Notes under the pieces: generated by a model
What the model was told of the DNA's origin: nothing
Databases searched by the model: none
The model's input: the letters and a program-made list of their open reading frames with translations, nothing else
Program-made: the position numbers and the translations under genes
Shown here: positions 53,646 through 62,894 of the stretch, piece after piece
How positions within the stretch are numbered: the stretch's first letter is position 1
How the letters are laid out: the number at the start of each line of letters is the position of its first letter
Assembly (NCBI GenBank): GCA_947499935.1
Contig: CANMQH010000001.1
Coordinates: 310,001 to 374,000, forward strand
Direction: 5' to 3'
Origin: an uncultured Algibacter sp.
GTDB lineage: Bacteria > Bacteroidota > Bacteroidia > Flavobacteriales > Flavobacteriaceae
DNA length: 64,000 bases

Positions 53646-55046
53646 TTATTCTCTCGGATTTTGCTGTATTTGTCCCATACTTGTGTTGATTACCCTTTCT
53701 GAGATTGGCATGGCCCAATTGATACTGTTCGGAGAGAAAGTAATCGTTCCCCTGGTTAAAGAGATACCTGCATTTTCAATGGCATTTAGGCGTTTGATGT
53801 CAAAAAAGCGTTTTCCATTCACGTGAAATTCACGTCTGTTTTCTTCAATAATATGGGCAACGGCTTCATTAGCGTCTGATGCGATAAGCATGTGACCTCC
53901 TGAATCGACGAAAGAGATTTCAAAACGCTTAGCTCTCAACGCGTTAACAACATTCATCGCTTCTTGGGGGTTACCTGTTCTAGCCAATGATTCTGCTTGA
54001 ATCAGAAGTAGTTTGGGAACGGTCACCCCCAATTCATAGATATAGCCCTCGCTGAGTTGAATTTTGCCCGTAGCAGGGTTTTCGCGTGTGAACATCAATC
54101 GAAGGTCATTATCAAAATCGTTAATCGCTATGAGCTCATCAGAAAATCCTGAAAAATCTATTGTTGATTGATCTATCTGATTAAAAGCATTGGGTATTAA
54201 GGCCACTTTCATTAAAAGATTCTCGGGATTATCGATATCAGTTGGAATAAAGAATGTGCCTACGTCTTCTATTAAATCTGTATTATAATCAAGAAGTGTA
54301 CTGTTTATCGCAAGAGCACCTTCAGCGTTGACCAGCGCCGATTCGTAATTACCCATATGTAAATATACCTCCGCCAAAAGACCTAAAGCAGCAGCTTTAC
54401 CCGGTCTATTGTTCCTTCCGTTTCTATCCGGTAATAAATTAACCGCATCGTTTAAATCTTGTAATACAAACTCGTAGATTTCGTTGACGGAACTTCTTGA
54501 TATAGGTATGGTATCATCTGAAAAAACAGTAAGCAAGGGTACGCCAGACCCAGGTTCTCCTGCTTGTGGTAGCCCGTAGTGCACGCCGTAGATATTCACC
54601 AATTGAAAATAATGATAGGCACGGTGCACTTTGGCTTCGCCTGCATAAGTGTTTTTTAAAGGATTATCAGTATCGATTTCTTCTAAAACTTCAAGAATAT
54701 GATTGGCATAACCAATACTAAGGTAATGACGTTGCCATTCTGGGTCGCTTTGAACGCCTTCAAAAAAGACAGGTGCCAATTGGTAGATATTCTTTAAGAA
54801 ACTGGCATCGCGAGAAGTCCCGACGACAGTAATTGCTTCATCTGTCATTTGTATGTTATCATTTACAATGGAAGTTATATTAACACCCAGTTCAAAAGAT
54901 AGCTCACTTGTATTACCCAATAGCTGGTCTACATCATCTAGAGAGGATGCTATGGCACTGCCTTTAGGTTCAATATCTACATATTCATCACATGATTGAA
55001 TTATGGACACGGTAAAAATCAAAATTAGAAGGATTGCTTTTTTCAT
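53646..55046 (-). CDS. SusD/RagB family lipoprotein, right copy
   Basis: 466 residues, lipobox Cys in IIQSCDEYVDIEPKG with acidic residues for surface export. It has the SusD hallmarks AKVHRAYHYFQLVNIYGVHY, KAAALGLLAEVYLHMGNYES and NRREFHVNGKRFFDIKRLNA. It starts 4 bp after the SusC stop. A 262-bp gap separates it from the next gene, TlpA, where the left copy instead carries an extra TlpA gene. Its divergence from the left SusD is strongest in the middle (about 250-300), where the two may bind different ligands. Confidence 0.95.
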   Translation of the reverse strand: MKKAILLILIFTVSIIQSCDEYVDIEPKGSAIASSLDDVDQLLGNTSELSFELGVNITSIVNDNIQMTDEAITVVGTSRDASFLKNIYQLAPVFFEGVQSDPEWQRHYLSIGYANHILEVLEEIDTDNPLKNTYAGEAKVHRAYHYFQLVNIYGVHYGLPQAGEPGSGVPLLTVFSDDTIPISRSSVNEIYEFVLQDLNDAVNLLPDRNGRNNRPGKAAALGLLAEVYLHMGNYESALVNAEGALAINSTLLDYNTDLIEDVGTFFIPTDIDNPENLLMKVALIPNAFNQIDQSTIDFSGFSDELIAINDFDNDLRLMFTRENPATGKIQLSEGYIYELGVTVPKLLLIQAESLARTGNPQEAMNVVNALRAKRFEISFVDSGGHMLIASDANEAVAHIIEENRREFHVNGKRFFDIKRLNAIENAGISLTRGTITFSPNSINWAMPISERVINTSMGQIQQNPRE

Positions 55047-55050
55047 TTCA

Positions 55051-58000
55051 TTATAATTTTATATTAACCCCAAATACAATAGTAACCGGGGGTATGACAC
55101 CGGGCCTAAAGGCTCCGTTGAAATTGTCGGTTAGTGAACCATTACTGATAGTAAATGGAATCGATTCAGGATCCAGGCCTACATTGTTTGCTTTCCATAA
55201 CAGCCCAAGGTTTCTTGCTTGAAGTGTAAAATTAATCGCTTGGATTCCGATTTTTTCCGTGGTATAATTTTCTAATGTGTACCCAAGTGTTATATCTCTT
55301 AACCTCACGAAGGAAGCATCTTGAATGCCGTAGTCTGAAAGCGTAAAAAAATCTTTTCTTATAAAGTTCAATTCGTCAAAATTTCTCGGCAATGCTGGGA
55401 TATCGGTAAAAAGCTGGTCACCTGCTTGACGCCATCTGTTGGCCACATCTTTATGATATATTTTGTCTGCACTACTCGCATATTTTTGATTCAAAGATTC
55501 TTGAAAGACATGACCGAACTTAAAGGAGGCCAGAAAGGACAAGGTCCAATCCTTATATCCAAAAGTATTTCTAAAGCCTCCAAAAGCAGGAGCTATAAAG
55601 GGTTTTGTAGTAACTAAGGCCGCGGTTGAGGGAAACCCATTTTCATACCCGATAATATCTCCATTTTCGTTAAAAATTTGCGGATTCCCATCTCTGTCGA
55701 GTCCTGCCCATTCATAACGATAACGAGAACTAATATCTTTTCCGATGATGTTCTGCCTTCCATTGTTTACCTCGGTGATTAAAAAAAATGATCTTGGTAA
55801 ATTATTTTCTGAAATAGAAAGCACCTTATTCTTATTGTAGGATAAATTAAAGTTACTGCTCCACGTGAACTCACTATCTCTGAGGATATCTAAATTCAGG
55901 TTAATTTCAACCCCTCTATTTTCAATAGATCCATCATTTCTGAACACGTCACCTGTTTGCCCAAAGGTTTCGTTAATATTAAAAGGGACTAAAAGGTTTT
56001 CCGAGGTTCTTTCGTATACATCTACAGAACCGTTAATACTGTTGTTGAAAAACCCAAAATCTAAACCTATATTTTTGGTGGTGGTTTCTTCGAAAGTCAA
56101 ATTAGGGTTACCACTACTGCTGATACGTGCAAAATTATCATCGGAAATCAGCTCGTTAACTCCGTAACCGATTACTACCGCTGTTGAGAGCCCTCTTCGG
56201 AGGTTACCGTTGACCCCGTAAGACCCCCTTAGTTTTAAGGAATTGGCCCAATTGCCAAGAAAACCTTCCTCGGCAAGGTTCCATGAGCCACCTACTGCCC
56301 ACAACAATGGTTTGCTTAATCTTTCGTTGATGCCAAAAGCCGTTGTTTGATCTATTTTACCCGACAAGGTTAGATTATACTTGCTTTTGTAGCTATAGGC
56401 AAGGTTACCAAAGGTAGAAATGGCCCTACTTTCAACATCAGGTCTAAATATATTGTTTATGGCAATCGGGGTCGTAATTTGAATATAAGAGGGTATGGAC
56501 CCAAGTTGATAACCTTCTATTGAAGTCGGGTCGAAATTAGCGTTTGAAATTCCGGTTCTCTCGTTATAGCCAAAATAAGTTCTGCGATTAAGATTAATGG
56601 TGTTCTGCGATACTTCCATTCCGGCCAAAGCAGACACATCATGATGCGCGCCGAATTTATTGTTAAATTGTAGCGATCCTCTAAGTACGGAATTAAGAGT
56701 AAGTTCCAACGAGTTTTCCAATGTACCACCATAGGGTACGTCTCGCACTACTTGGGAATTGGCGCCGTTAATAACATTGGTGATGTAATTATTATTATTA
56801 CTTCTCGTATTAAAAAGCCTTACATCTTTGTTATTATTGATATCAGTAACAATTCTGTTGTATTGGTATTTTAAATCGGCGGTCAGCCATTTGGTCACTT
56901 TGTAGTTCAACCCAGTGGCCAATCTTAGGTTAAAGCGCTTGTTCTCATTGTCTCTCAGTTTTTGATCCAGTATGGGGTTGTAGGAAGGGTCTTCAAAACC
57001 TAATGTGCTGAATTCATTTCTAAACTCTGAATATATGTTTCGTACCGCTTGGGGTACACCGTCATTATTGGCCAGACGGTCATATATTCTTAAGCCTTCT
57101 GCATTTAACAAACTTGAGACGCCGATACCATTGTCTCTACTAACGGAATTGGTGAGAGATCCATCTACAATTAATTTGATTTTCTCGCTTAATTTAATAT
57201 CAGTGGTCAAACTCAGGTTCAATCGCCTAAACTCATCACCTATATCGGGTTTTTTCTCGTTAACATGGGTCACTGTAAAATTATAGGAGCTTAAAGGATT
57301 ACCGCCTCGCATAGCCAAGGTGTTCTCCTGTATAAAACCTGGCGATAACAAATAGCGATCAAAATCTTTTAAGATATTATTTTGCGCAAGTGCTGATAGC
57401 CTAGCGTCTCGTTCCTGCTCTGAAATTCCGTTATTTGGGTTGTAAAAATCTGCCCAAATTTGTTGAAAAGGATCTAAGAGCGCATATCTGTCTGCTATAT
57501 TGAAAGGGTCGTTGGGGTCATTGAAAACATTTATCGCCACGTTGTCAAAACCTGTATCTAACTGATAATAGTTACTATATAAATTAATTGTCTCTTCTGC
57601 ACTTGCCAGACCTAAACCGCTTAAATCTTGCCCCATGCCAATGGTGAGGTTGCTTGTTAGGGTTATGGTTGGTTTGCCAGAAAATTCGCTCCCCCTTTTT
57701 GTAGTAACTACCAAAACTCCATTTGATGCTCTAATACCCCACAAAGTCGTAGCGGCCGCATCTCGCAATACATCAATAGTTTCTATAGTTTGTGGGTCGA
57801 TATCGTCAAGAGGGCCTTCATAAGGAAACCCATCGACAACGATTAATGGCTGCCTGTTTAACGAATTTTGCTGTTGTCTTTGGCCGCTATTTTCACTACC
57901 AAAATCGAAATTAAGGTCAAAAGTACTTTTACCTCGTATGATCAGTTCATTTTGTTTTTGTCCCCCAGGGTTGGTTACCGAATTGATGTTTAAACCCGGC

Positions 58001-58809
58001 GACAACCCCTCCAGCCTATCAGATAAATTAATCGCCTTTTGACGGGCAATGTCTTTTTTTGTGATTTTTGATGCTGCTACCGAAGACCTTTTAATATCGG
58101 TTTTAGTATAACCAGTAAGTACTACCTCATCTAATTGACTGATGTCTTCTTTGAGAATAATAGGATATTCTTTCTGTTTTGAATTAGTTATGAGTATTGA
58201 ATAATCTTTAAATCCTATTAAGAACACCGATAATTCAAGATTTAATGATACTTCTAATGTAAAACTACCATCAAAATCTGTGGCTGTTCCTCTAATTATA
58301 AAATTTGGATTTTTAAATGTTTGTTCTCCTAGTTGAGGTGTAGTAACTACAACGTTGGCTCCTGCTATTGGTAATCCAGATTCATCAAGAACTTGTCCAG
58401 TAATTATAAACGTTTTTTGTTGAAAATCGTTTTTAATATGTCTTTTCTTATTCTTGACTATAAAGGTGTCGTTTTTAAATTTATAAGTACATGAAATGGG
58501 ATCGAGCGCCTTTTGTAAAAGTGAGGCTATTTTGACTATTCCCTTTTTTACGTTTATTAATTGTGCGTCTTTAACCATCTCTACATCGTAAATAAAAGAG
58601 TAGTCAGTTTGCGATTTAATAAGTTTAAATACGTCTTCTACTGTAATTGATTTATCGGAATCAATTACAATCTTTGTGTTTTGCGAAAAACCAGTGCTTG
58701 TATTAAAACTAAAAGCCAAGCTACAAAACAATAAAAAACAAGATTTCATGATGATTTTGATTAACCTTTTATCTCTAAAGAGTATGGTCTCTTTTAAATT
58801 ATATTTCAT
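55051..58809 (-). CDS. SusC/RagA transporter with STN signalling domain, right copy
   Basis: 1252 residues with the same plan as the left copy: N-terminal extension, signal peptide (MKSCFLLFCSLAFSF, cleavage after GFSQ), STN domain (ITVEDVFKLIKSQTDYSF, LLQKALDPISCTYKF), carboxypeptidase-regulatory-like domain (ITGQVLDESGLPIAGANVVV), TonB box (LDEVVLTGYTKTDIKRSSVA), plug (DGFPYEGPLDDIDPQTIETI) and barrel ending FGVNIKL. Long stretches are nearly identical to the left copy, with the STN and signal regions less so, as expected if each copy signals through its own FecR. RagA-type members import oligopeptides. Confidence 0.96.
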   Translation of the reverse strand: MKYNLKETILFRDKRLIKIIMKSCFLLFCSLAFSFNTSTGFSQNTKIVIDSDKSITVEDVFKLIKSQTDYSFIYDVEMVKDAQLINVKKGIVKIASLLQKALDPISCTYKFKNDTFIVKNKKRHIKNDFQQKTFIITGQVLDESGLPIAGANVVVTTPQLGEQTFKNPNFIIRGTATDFDGSFTLEVSLNLELSVFLIGFKDYSILITNSKQKEYPIILKEDISQLDEVVLTGYTKTDIKRSSVAASKITKKDIARQKAINLSDRLEGLSPGLNINSVTNPGGQKQNELIIRGKSTFDLNFDFGSENSGQRQQQNSLNRQPLIVVDGFPYEGPLDDIDPQTIETIDVLRDAAATTLWGIRASNGVLVVTTKRGSEFSGKPTITLTSNLTIGMGQDLSGLGLASAEETINLYSNYYQLDTGFDNVAINVFNDPNDPFNIADRYALLDPFQQIWADFYNPNNGISEQERDARLSALAQNNILKDFDRYLLSPGFIQENTLAMRGGNPLSSYNFTVTHVNEKKPDIGDEFRRLNLSLTTDIKLSEKIKLIVDGSLTNSVSRDNGIGVSSLLNAEGLRIYDRLANNDGVPQAVRNIYSEFRNEFSTLGFEDPSYNPILDQKLRDNENKRFNLRLATGLNYKVTKWLTADLKYQYNRIVTDINNNKDVRLFNTRSNNNNYITNVINGANSQVVRDVPYGGTLENSLELTLNSVLRGSLQFNNKFGAHHDVSALAGMEVSQNTINLNRRTYFGYNERTGISNANFDPTSIEGYQLGSIPSYIQITTPIAINNIFRPDVESRAISTFGNLAYSYKSKYNLTLSGKIDQTTAFGINERLSKPLLWAVGGSWNLAEEGFLGNWANSLKLRGSYGVNGNLRRGLSTAVVIGYGVNELISDDNFARISSSGNPNLTFEETTTKNIGLDFGFFNNSINGSVDVYERTSENLLVPFNINETFGQTGDVFRNDGSIENRGVEINLNLDILRDSEFTWSSNFNLSYNKNKVLSISENNLPRSFFLITEVNNGRQNIIGKDISSRYRYEWAGLDRDGNPQIFNENGDIIGYENGFPSTAALVTTKPFIAPAFGGFRNTFGYKDWTLSFLASFKFGHVFQESLNQKYASSADKIYHKDVANRWRQAGDQLFTDIPALPRNFDELNFIRKDFFTLSDYGIQDASFVRLRDITLGYTLENYTTEKIGIQAINFTLQARNLGLLWKANNVGLDPESIPFTISNGSLTDNFNGAFRPGVIPPVTIVFGVNIKL

Positions 58810-58901
58810 AAATTTACGTTTGAGTTAGTTATTTAATTAGCTCTTTATTAGTTAGGGATTAAACAGTTACTTTGGACGGTGCTCGTTTTTTCCCTTTTTT
58901 A

Positions 58902-60056
58902 TTATTTTACTATAATTGTTTTTCCTTCTATTTCAAATTCAACCCTTTCTGTTTCTTCTATATTTATTAGCAACTCTTTTATATCGCTAGTTCTTTTGAG
59001 GGCACCAGAAAATACTAAGTTTTTCTTTGCTTGGTCTTTGTAAACGATAGTAACATCATACCATCTCGATAATGTTTTTAGCATGTTGTATAATGATTGT
59101 TTCTCAAAACTGAAAAAACCGTTTTTCCATGCTATTTCATTATCAATATCAACCGTATTAATAGTAATGTCAGAGGTTTTGTCTGTAATTATTGCTTGTT
59201 GAGATGGTTTTAAAACCATACTAGAATCCATATGAGTAACAGCCACTCTGCCTTCAATTAATGTCGTTGCTATAAAATTATCACTCTTATAGGCTTTTAT
59301 GTTAAATTCTGTTCCTAGAACTTCTACTTCTTGTCCTTGTGTAATGACTCTAAACCTTGCTCCACTGTGATTATCACTTGAAGAAACATCAAAATAAGCT
59401 TCTCCATAGAGGAGTTCTACTTTTCTTATATCTCCTGAAATAAAGTTGACGGGGTATTTTAATTTAGATTCGGAATTTAGCCATACTTTGGTACCGTCTG
59501 ATAAGATTACAAAAAACTCTCCTCCTCTTGGAATACTTATATAGTTATAGGCAATATCTGTTTTAGATTTAGTTGATGCATTGTAACGCAATGACTCTCC
59601 GTTACTTTCTATATGGTTTGATTGGTATGTTTCTCCCTTTTTTAATGTAATATTTGTGCCATCTTCTAAAGTTAAAATAGCTTTATCTGTACCAGCCAAA
59701 ATTTGTGTATTGGTTATGGTTTGTACGGTTTTTGGGTCTTCTTTTTTATTTAAATAAAAATAACCTAATGATATAAAAATTAAGAGACTCGCGGCATATT
59801 TTAGATACCTACGTTTAAAAACCAGGTTAAAATTTGAGTTAGATTTTGTGCTATTTTTATGTTCTATTTTATCAATAACCTTTAGAAACGATTCATCAAG
59901 GTTGTTTTTTAACATAGATAAGTTAACATCATGACTATCTAATATGTATTGTTTTAATATATCTTGATTTTTCTCGCTTACAAGCCATTCATTAAGCTCT
60001 TGGAGCTCTTTATTAGTAATGGTATTGGATAAAAGTTTGGAGATATGGGATTTCAT
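58902..60056 (-). CDS. FecR family anti-sigma factor, right copy
   Basis: 384 residues: cytosolic anti-sigma part 1-83, membrane helix 87-101 (YAASLLIFISLGYFY), FecR domain about 165-275 (IPRGGEFFVILSDGTKVWL, GEAYFDVSSSD, VLGTEFNIKAY) and DUF4974 at the C-terminus (LYNMLKTLSRWYDVTIVY, KNLVFSGALKRTSDIKELL). It is divergent from the sigma gene by 125 bp and parallel to susC. It is much less similar to the left FecR than the SusC and SusD pairs are to each other, mainly in the N-terminal part that binds sigma. Confidence 0.95.
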   Translation of the reverse strand: MKSHISKLLSNTITNKELQELNEWLVSEKNQDILKQYILDSHDVNLSMLKNNLDESFLKVIDKIEHKNSTKSNSNFNLVFKRRYLKYAASLLIFISLGYFYLNKKEDPKTVQTITNTQILAGTDKAILTLEDGTNITLKKGETYQSNHIESNGESLRYNASTKSKTDIAYNYISIPRGGEFFVILSDGTKVWLNSESKLKYPVNFISGDIRKVELLYGEAYFDVSSSDNHSGARFRVITQGQEVEVLGTEFNIKAYKSDNFIATTLIEGRVAVTHMDSSMVLKPSQQAIITDKTSDITINTVDIDNEIAWKNGFFSFEKQSLYNMLKTLSRWYDVTIVYKDQAKKNLVFSGALKRTSDIKELLINIEETERVEFEIEGKTIIVK

Positions 60057-60181
60057 TATTTGTTTGCGAATATTTTTAAATTTTAATAAAAAAATTTAAT
60101 TAAGTTTACATTAATACTCTAAAGTTTAAGAATACCCCTAAAAAAATATTTTTTTTTTTAATATTTGAAGAATAATATTAA

Positions 60182-60754
60182 ATGATGAACGACATAGATG
60201 CCCTAGAAGCGTTTAAAAAAGGAGACAAAAAAGCATTTAAGTTTTTGTTTAATAAGTACTATGATAGATTGGTGGCATATATCATGACTTATTCTCATAA
60301 TAAAATGATTTCTGAAGATGTTGTACAACAAGCTTTTGTAAGTTTATGGGAAGGTCGTGATAAATTGAACGATATGCGTTCTCCAAAAAATTATTTATAT
60401 GCGATTGCTTACAATAGGTATATGGATATTGTTAAGAAAGAGAAAAAACAAAATAATGCATTAAGTCAAATTTATGAAAGAGCCTTGCAAGATAGAATAG
60501 TAGAAGATAAGGAAGCCTTGGAATTACGCGTAAAAAAGATGAATCAAATTATTGAAACCTTACCTCCAAAATGTAAAAAAATATTGAAGATGAACAAGAT
60601 AGAAGGTGTAAAATATAAAAATATAGCAGAAATTATGGGCATATCTCTTAAAACAGTAGAATCACAAATGAGTATCGCTTATAAGAAAATTAGAAAAGGA
60701 TTTGAAAACGATAAACTTATTTTAGTATTTATTGATGATTTTTTTTCAATATAA
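60182..60754 (+). CDS. ECF sigma-70 factor, right copy
   Basis: 190 residues. Region 2: FNKYYDRLVAYIMTYSHNKM, ISEDVVQQAFVSLWEGRDKL; region 4: LPPKCKKILKMNKIEGVKYK and the helix-turn-helix EIMGISLKTVESQM. It begins with ATG at 60182. It is divergent from fecR and presumably paired with it. Compared with the left sigma, only the short conserved cores agree, so the regulator pairs may be insulated from one another. Confidence 0.93.
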   Translation: MMNDIDALEAFKKGDKKAFKFLFNKYYDRLVAYIMTYSHNKMISEDVVQQAFVSLWEGRDKLNDMRSPKNYLYAIAYNRYMDIVKKEKKQNNALSQIYERALQDRIVEDKEALELRVKKMNQIIETLPPKCKKILKMNKIEGVKYKNIAEIMGISLKTVESQMSIAYKKIRKGFENDKLILVFIDDFFSI

Positions 60755-60881
60755 AACCTGTTTGTAATTAATTGTTTTATAGTTTAATAATGGCACGCTG
60801 AAAAAGAATAGTTTTCTTTTAACCATCAAATTTTTATACGTGTTGCCATTTCGTTGTTTTTCAGAGCACAGTCTTATCCTT

Positions 60882-61583
60882 TTAAGAATCAATCGTTTCT
60901 AAGTATAAATCTTCTAACTCTTTTAGGCTAATATCTTCACTTTTAAAAGACTCAACTAAATGGCCCTCTTTCATAATTCCAATATGGGTCGCAATTTGTT
61001 TTGCACGAAAAATATCGTGAGTTGCCATAAGTGTTGCTACACCTTTGTCTTTAAGGGTTAATAGCAACGTTGAAAACTCGTTACTTGCTCTTGGGTCTAA
61101 TCCTGATGTAGGTTCATCCAAAAGCAACACCTTAGCATCTTTAGCTAAAGCAATAGCAATACCTACTTTTTGGCGCATACCTTTAGAATATGCAGACACC
61201 CTTTTTGAATGTGCATTAGTTTGTAACCCTGCTTCTGTAAGGAAATTTATCAACGCTGTTTTAGGATACTTTTTCTTTGCTAAACCAACAAAATACTCTA
61301 AATTTTCTAAGCCAGTTAAAGTAGGGTAAAGCATCAGGTTTTCAGGAATATAGGATAAATATTTTTTTGTTTCCATGTTTTTTTTGCTAACATCTAAACC
61401 GTTTATGCTAACACTTCCTTTTGTTGCTTCAATAAAACCTAGAAACAAATTAATGGTAGTAGATTTACCAGCGCCATTGGCACCTAATAGACAATAAATG
61501 TCTCCTGCTTCAACTTTAATATTCAAATTATTAAGAGCAGAAAAGGTGTTGTATTCTTTACTTAAATTAGTTGCTTCTAACAT
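60882..61583 (-). CDS. ABC transporter ATP-binding protein
   Basis: A 233-residue ATPase of the ABC-2 exporter type. Walker A GANGAGKST (34-42), signature YSKGMRQKVGIA, Walker B VLLLDEPTSGLDP, and the switch His in MATHDIF. It would power export by the two permeases encoded just upstream; the gap to the neighbouring permease is 3 bp, so the three genes form one operon read leftward. The substrate is unknown. The operon converges with the right sigma gene. Confidence 0.95.
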   Translation of the reverse strand: MLEATNLSKEYNTFSALNNLNIKVEAGDIYCLLGANGAGKSTTINLFLGFIEATKGSVSINGLDVSKKNMETKKYLSYIPENLMLYPTLTGLENLEYFVGLAKKKYPKTALINFLTEAGLQTNAHSKRVSAYSKGMRQKVGIAIALAKDAKVLLLDEPTSGLDPRASNEFSTLLLTLKDKGVATLMATHDIFRAKQIATHIGIMKEGHLVESFKSEDISLKELEDLYLETIDS

Positions 61584-61586
61584 ATC

Positions 61587-62894
61587 TTAATTATTTTTTT
61601 GTTTTGGAAAATTATTAAAATCTTCTACCGTTAATTTTTGATGATTTTTGTATTTCGTATAAAAATAGTTTGTCCATTCTTTTTGAAATGTTTTTGTAGT
61701 ATTTTGAAAACTCAAATAGTGTTGCGTATCGGTTTCAGCAATTTCATTCATGGTGTTTTGTAATATAATAGCAGGAGAAAACCAACCAAGTTTATTGGCA
61801 AATTCACGTTGATTCATGGATTGATTTTCATACTTACTTTCAAACGCATTCATAAATTTATTTTTTTCATTTAAAAGAATAAAGTTTTTGTTCCAATAAG
61901 TTCTAAAGCCATTAGTTGCCTCATTTTCTTTATCCTTTTCTGATGGATTTTCCTCATAAAACTTTTGTAAAATAGCTTCTTCTTTCTTTTCAAATTCTTT
62001 TTCAATAGCTCTTTTTGAGGTTATATATTCAACTCTAGAAGGAGAAGGATGTACACTACTCGCTACTATATTTACAAAGCTTGGTATAATCAATACAAAA
62101 AGTAACCATGTGCCTAATAGTAAAATGATATTTTGAGAAGAAGATTTGTTAAGTAAGTTTACTAAAAAGGCTAAACCAAACCAAAACAGCGTATATAAAG
62201 CAATGCTAAATAGTAAAACTAAATAGGATGCGTTTAAAAAATTAACGCCTATGATAGATAACGATAACGTTAGTAAAGCACTTATTAATAACACTAGGAA
62301 AAAATAACGAAAAACTATTTTTTTTAGCAACCATGATTTTATATTAATAGGCATGGAAAGTAGCAATCTAAGCGTGCCTTGTTCTCTTTCTGAAGACAAG
62401 ATGTTATAACTAAAGGCAATAATTAAAAGCGGTAAAATAAATACAAATACAAAGGCTAAATCAAACCCACCGGTAGCTATATTTATTGGGTTTTCAAAAT
62501 TGTCATTATCTTTTTCGGCATTGGTGCCTCCTATATTTACTTTGCTGTAATATGGAAAAATATCACTTTGGCCGTTGCTAATAACGGCAAGTGGTGCTGG
62601 TGTTACTGTTAAATACCTACCACCGTAATAATTACCCATAGCCACAGGGTTTGTAGGGTCTTCAAATATTCTATCGGGAGGTTCATTTATCCCTTTTTCA
62701 ATAGATTTTAAGTTGTTTTTATGGTTAGTATAAAATGTGTTTTCTTTATTTTTTACTAGCTCAATACCTTCTAATTGTTTATTAACTCTTGATTTACCAT
62801 TGTAAGAAGCAAATAAAATGAATACAAAAAGGAATAGTACTAAAATTAATACTAAAGGGTTTCTTACTATATTTTTAAGTTCTAGTTTTATCAT
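61587..62894 (-). CDS. ABC-2 permease with DUF3526-type loop
   Basis: A 435-residue integral membrane permease. An N-terminal helix (NPLVLILVLFLFVFILFAS) precedes a large periplasmic loop, then SYNILSSEREQGTLRLLLSM, the cytosolic motif typical of ABC-2 permeases, and five further helices. A second large soluble loop (about 290-420) fits the DUF3526 pattern. It overlaps the preceding permease gene by 4 bp (ATGA) and lies 3 bp before the ATPase gene. Confidence 0.88.
   Translation of the reverse strand: MIKLELKNIVRNPLVLILVLFLFVFILFASYNGKSRVNKQLEGIELVKNKENTFYTNHKNNLKSIEKGINEPPDRIFEDPTNPVAMGNYYGGRYLTVTPAPLAVISNGQSDIFPYYSKVNIGGTNAEKDNDNFENPINIATGGFDLAFVFVFILPLLIIAFSYNILSSEREQGTLRLLLSMPINIKSWLLKKIVFRYFFLVLLISALLTLSLSIIGVNFLNASYLVLLFSIALYTLFWFGLAFLVNLLNKSSSQNIILLLGTWLLFVLIIPSFVNIVASSVHPSPSRVEYITSKRAIEKEFEKKEEAILQKFYEENPSEKDKENEATNGFRTYWNKNFILLNEKNKFMNAFESKYENQSMNQREFANKLGWFSPAIILQNTMNEIAETDTQHYLSFQNTTKTFQKEWTNYFYTKYKNHQKLTVEDFNNFPKQKNN

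Noticed and set aside
60755-60881. Terminator between the right sigma gene and the ABC operon
   Set aside because: Only a long-loop pairing (CTGAAAAA with TTTTTCAG, loop of several tens of bases) was found, too weak to call.
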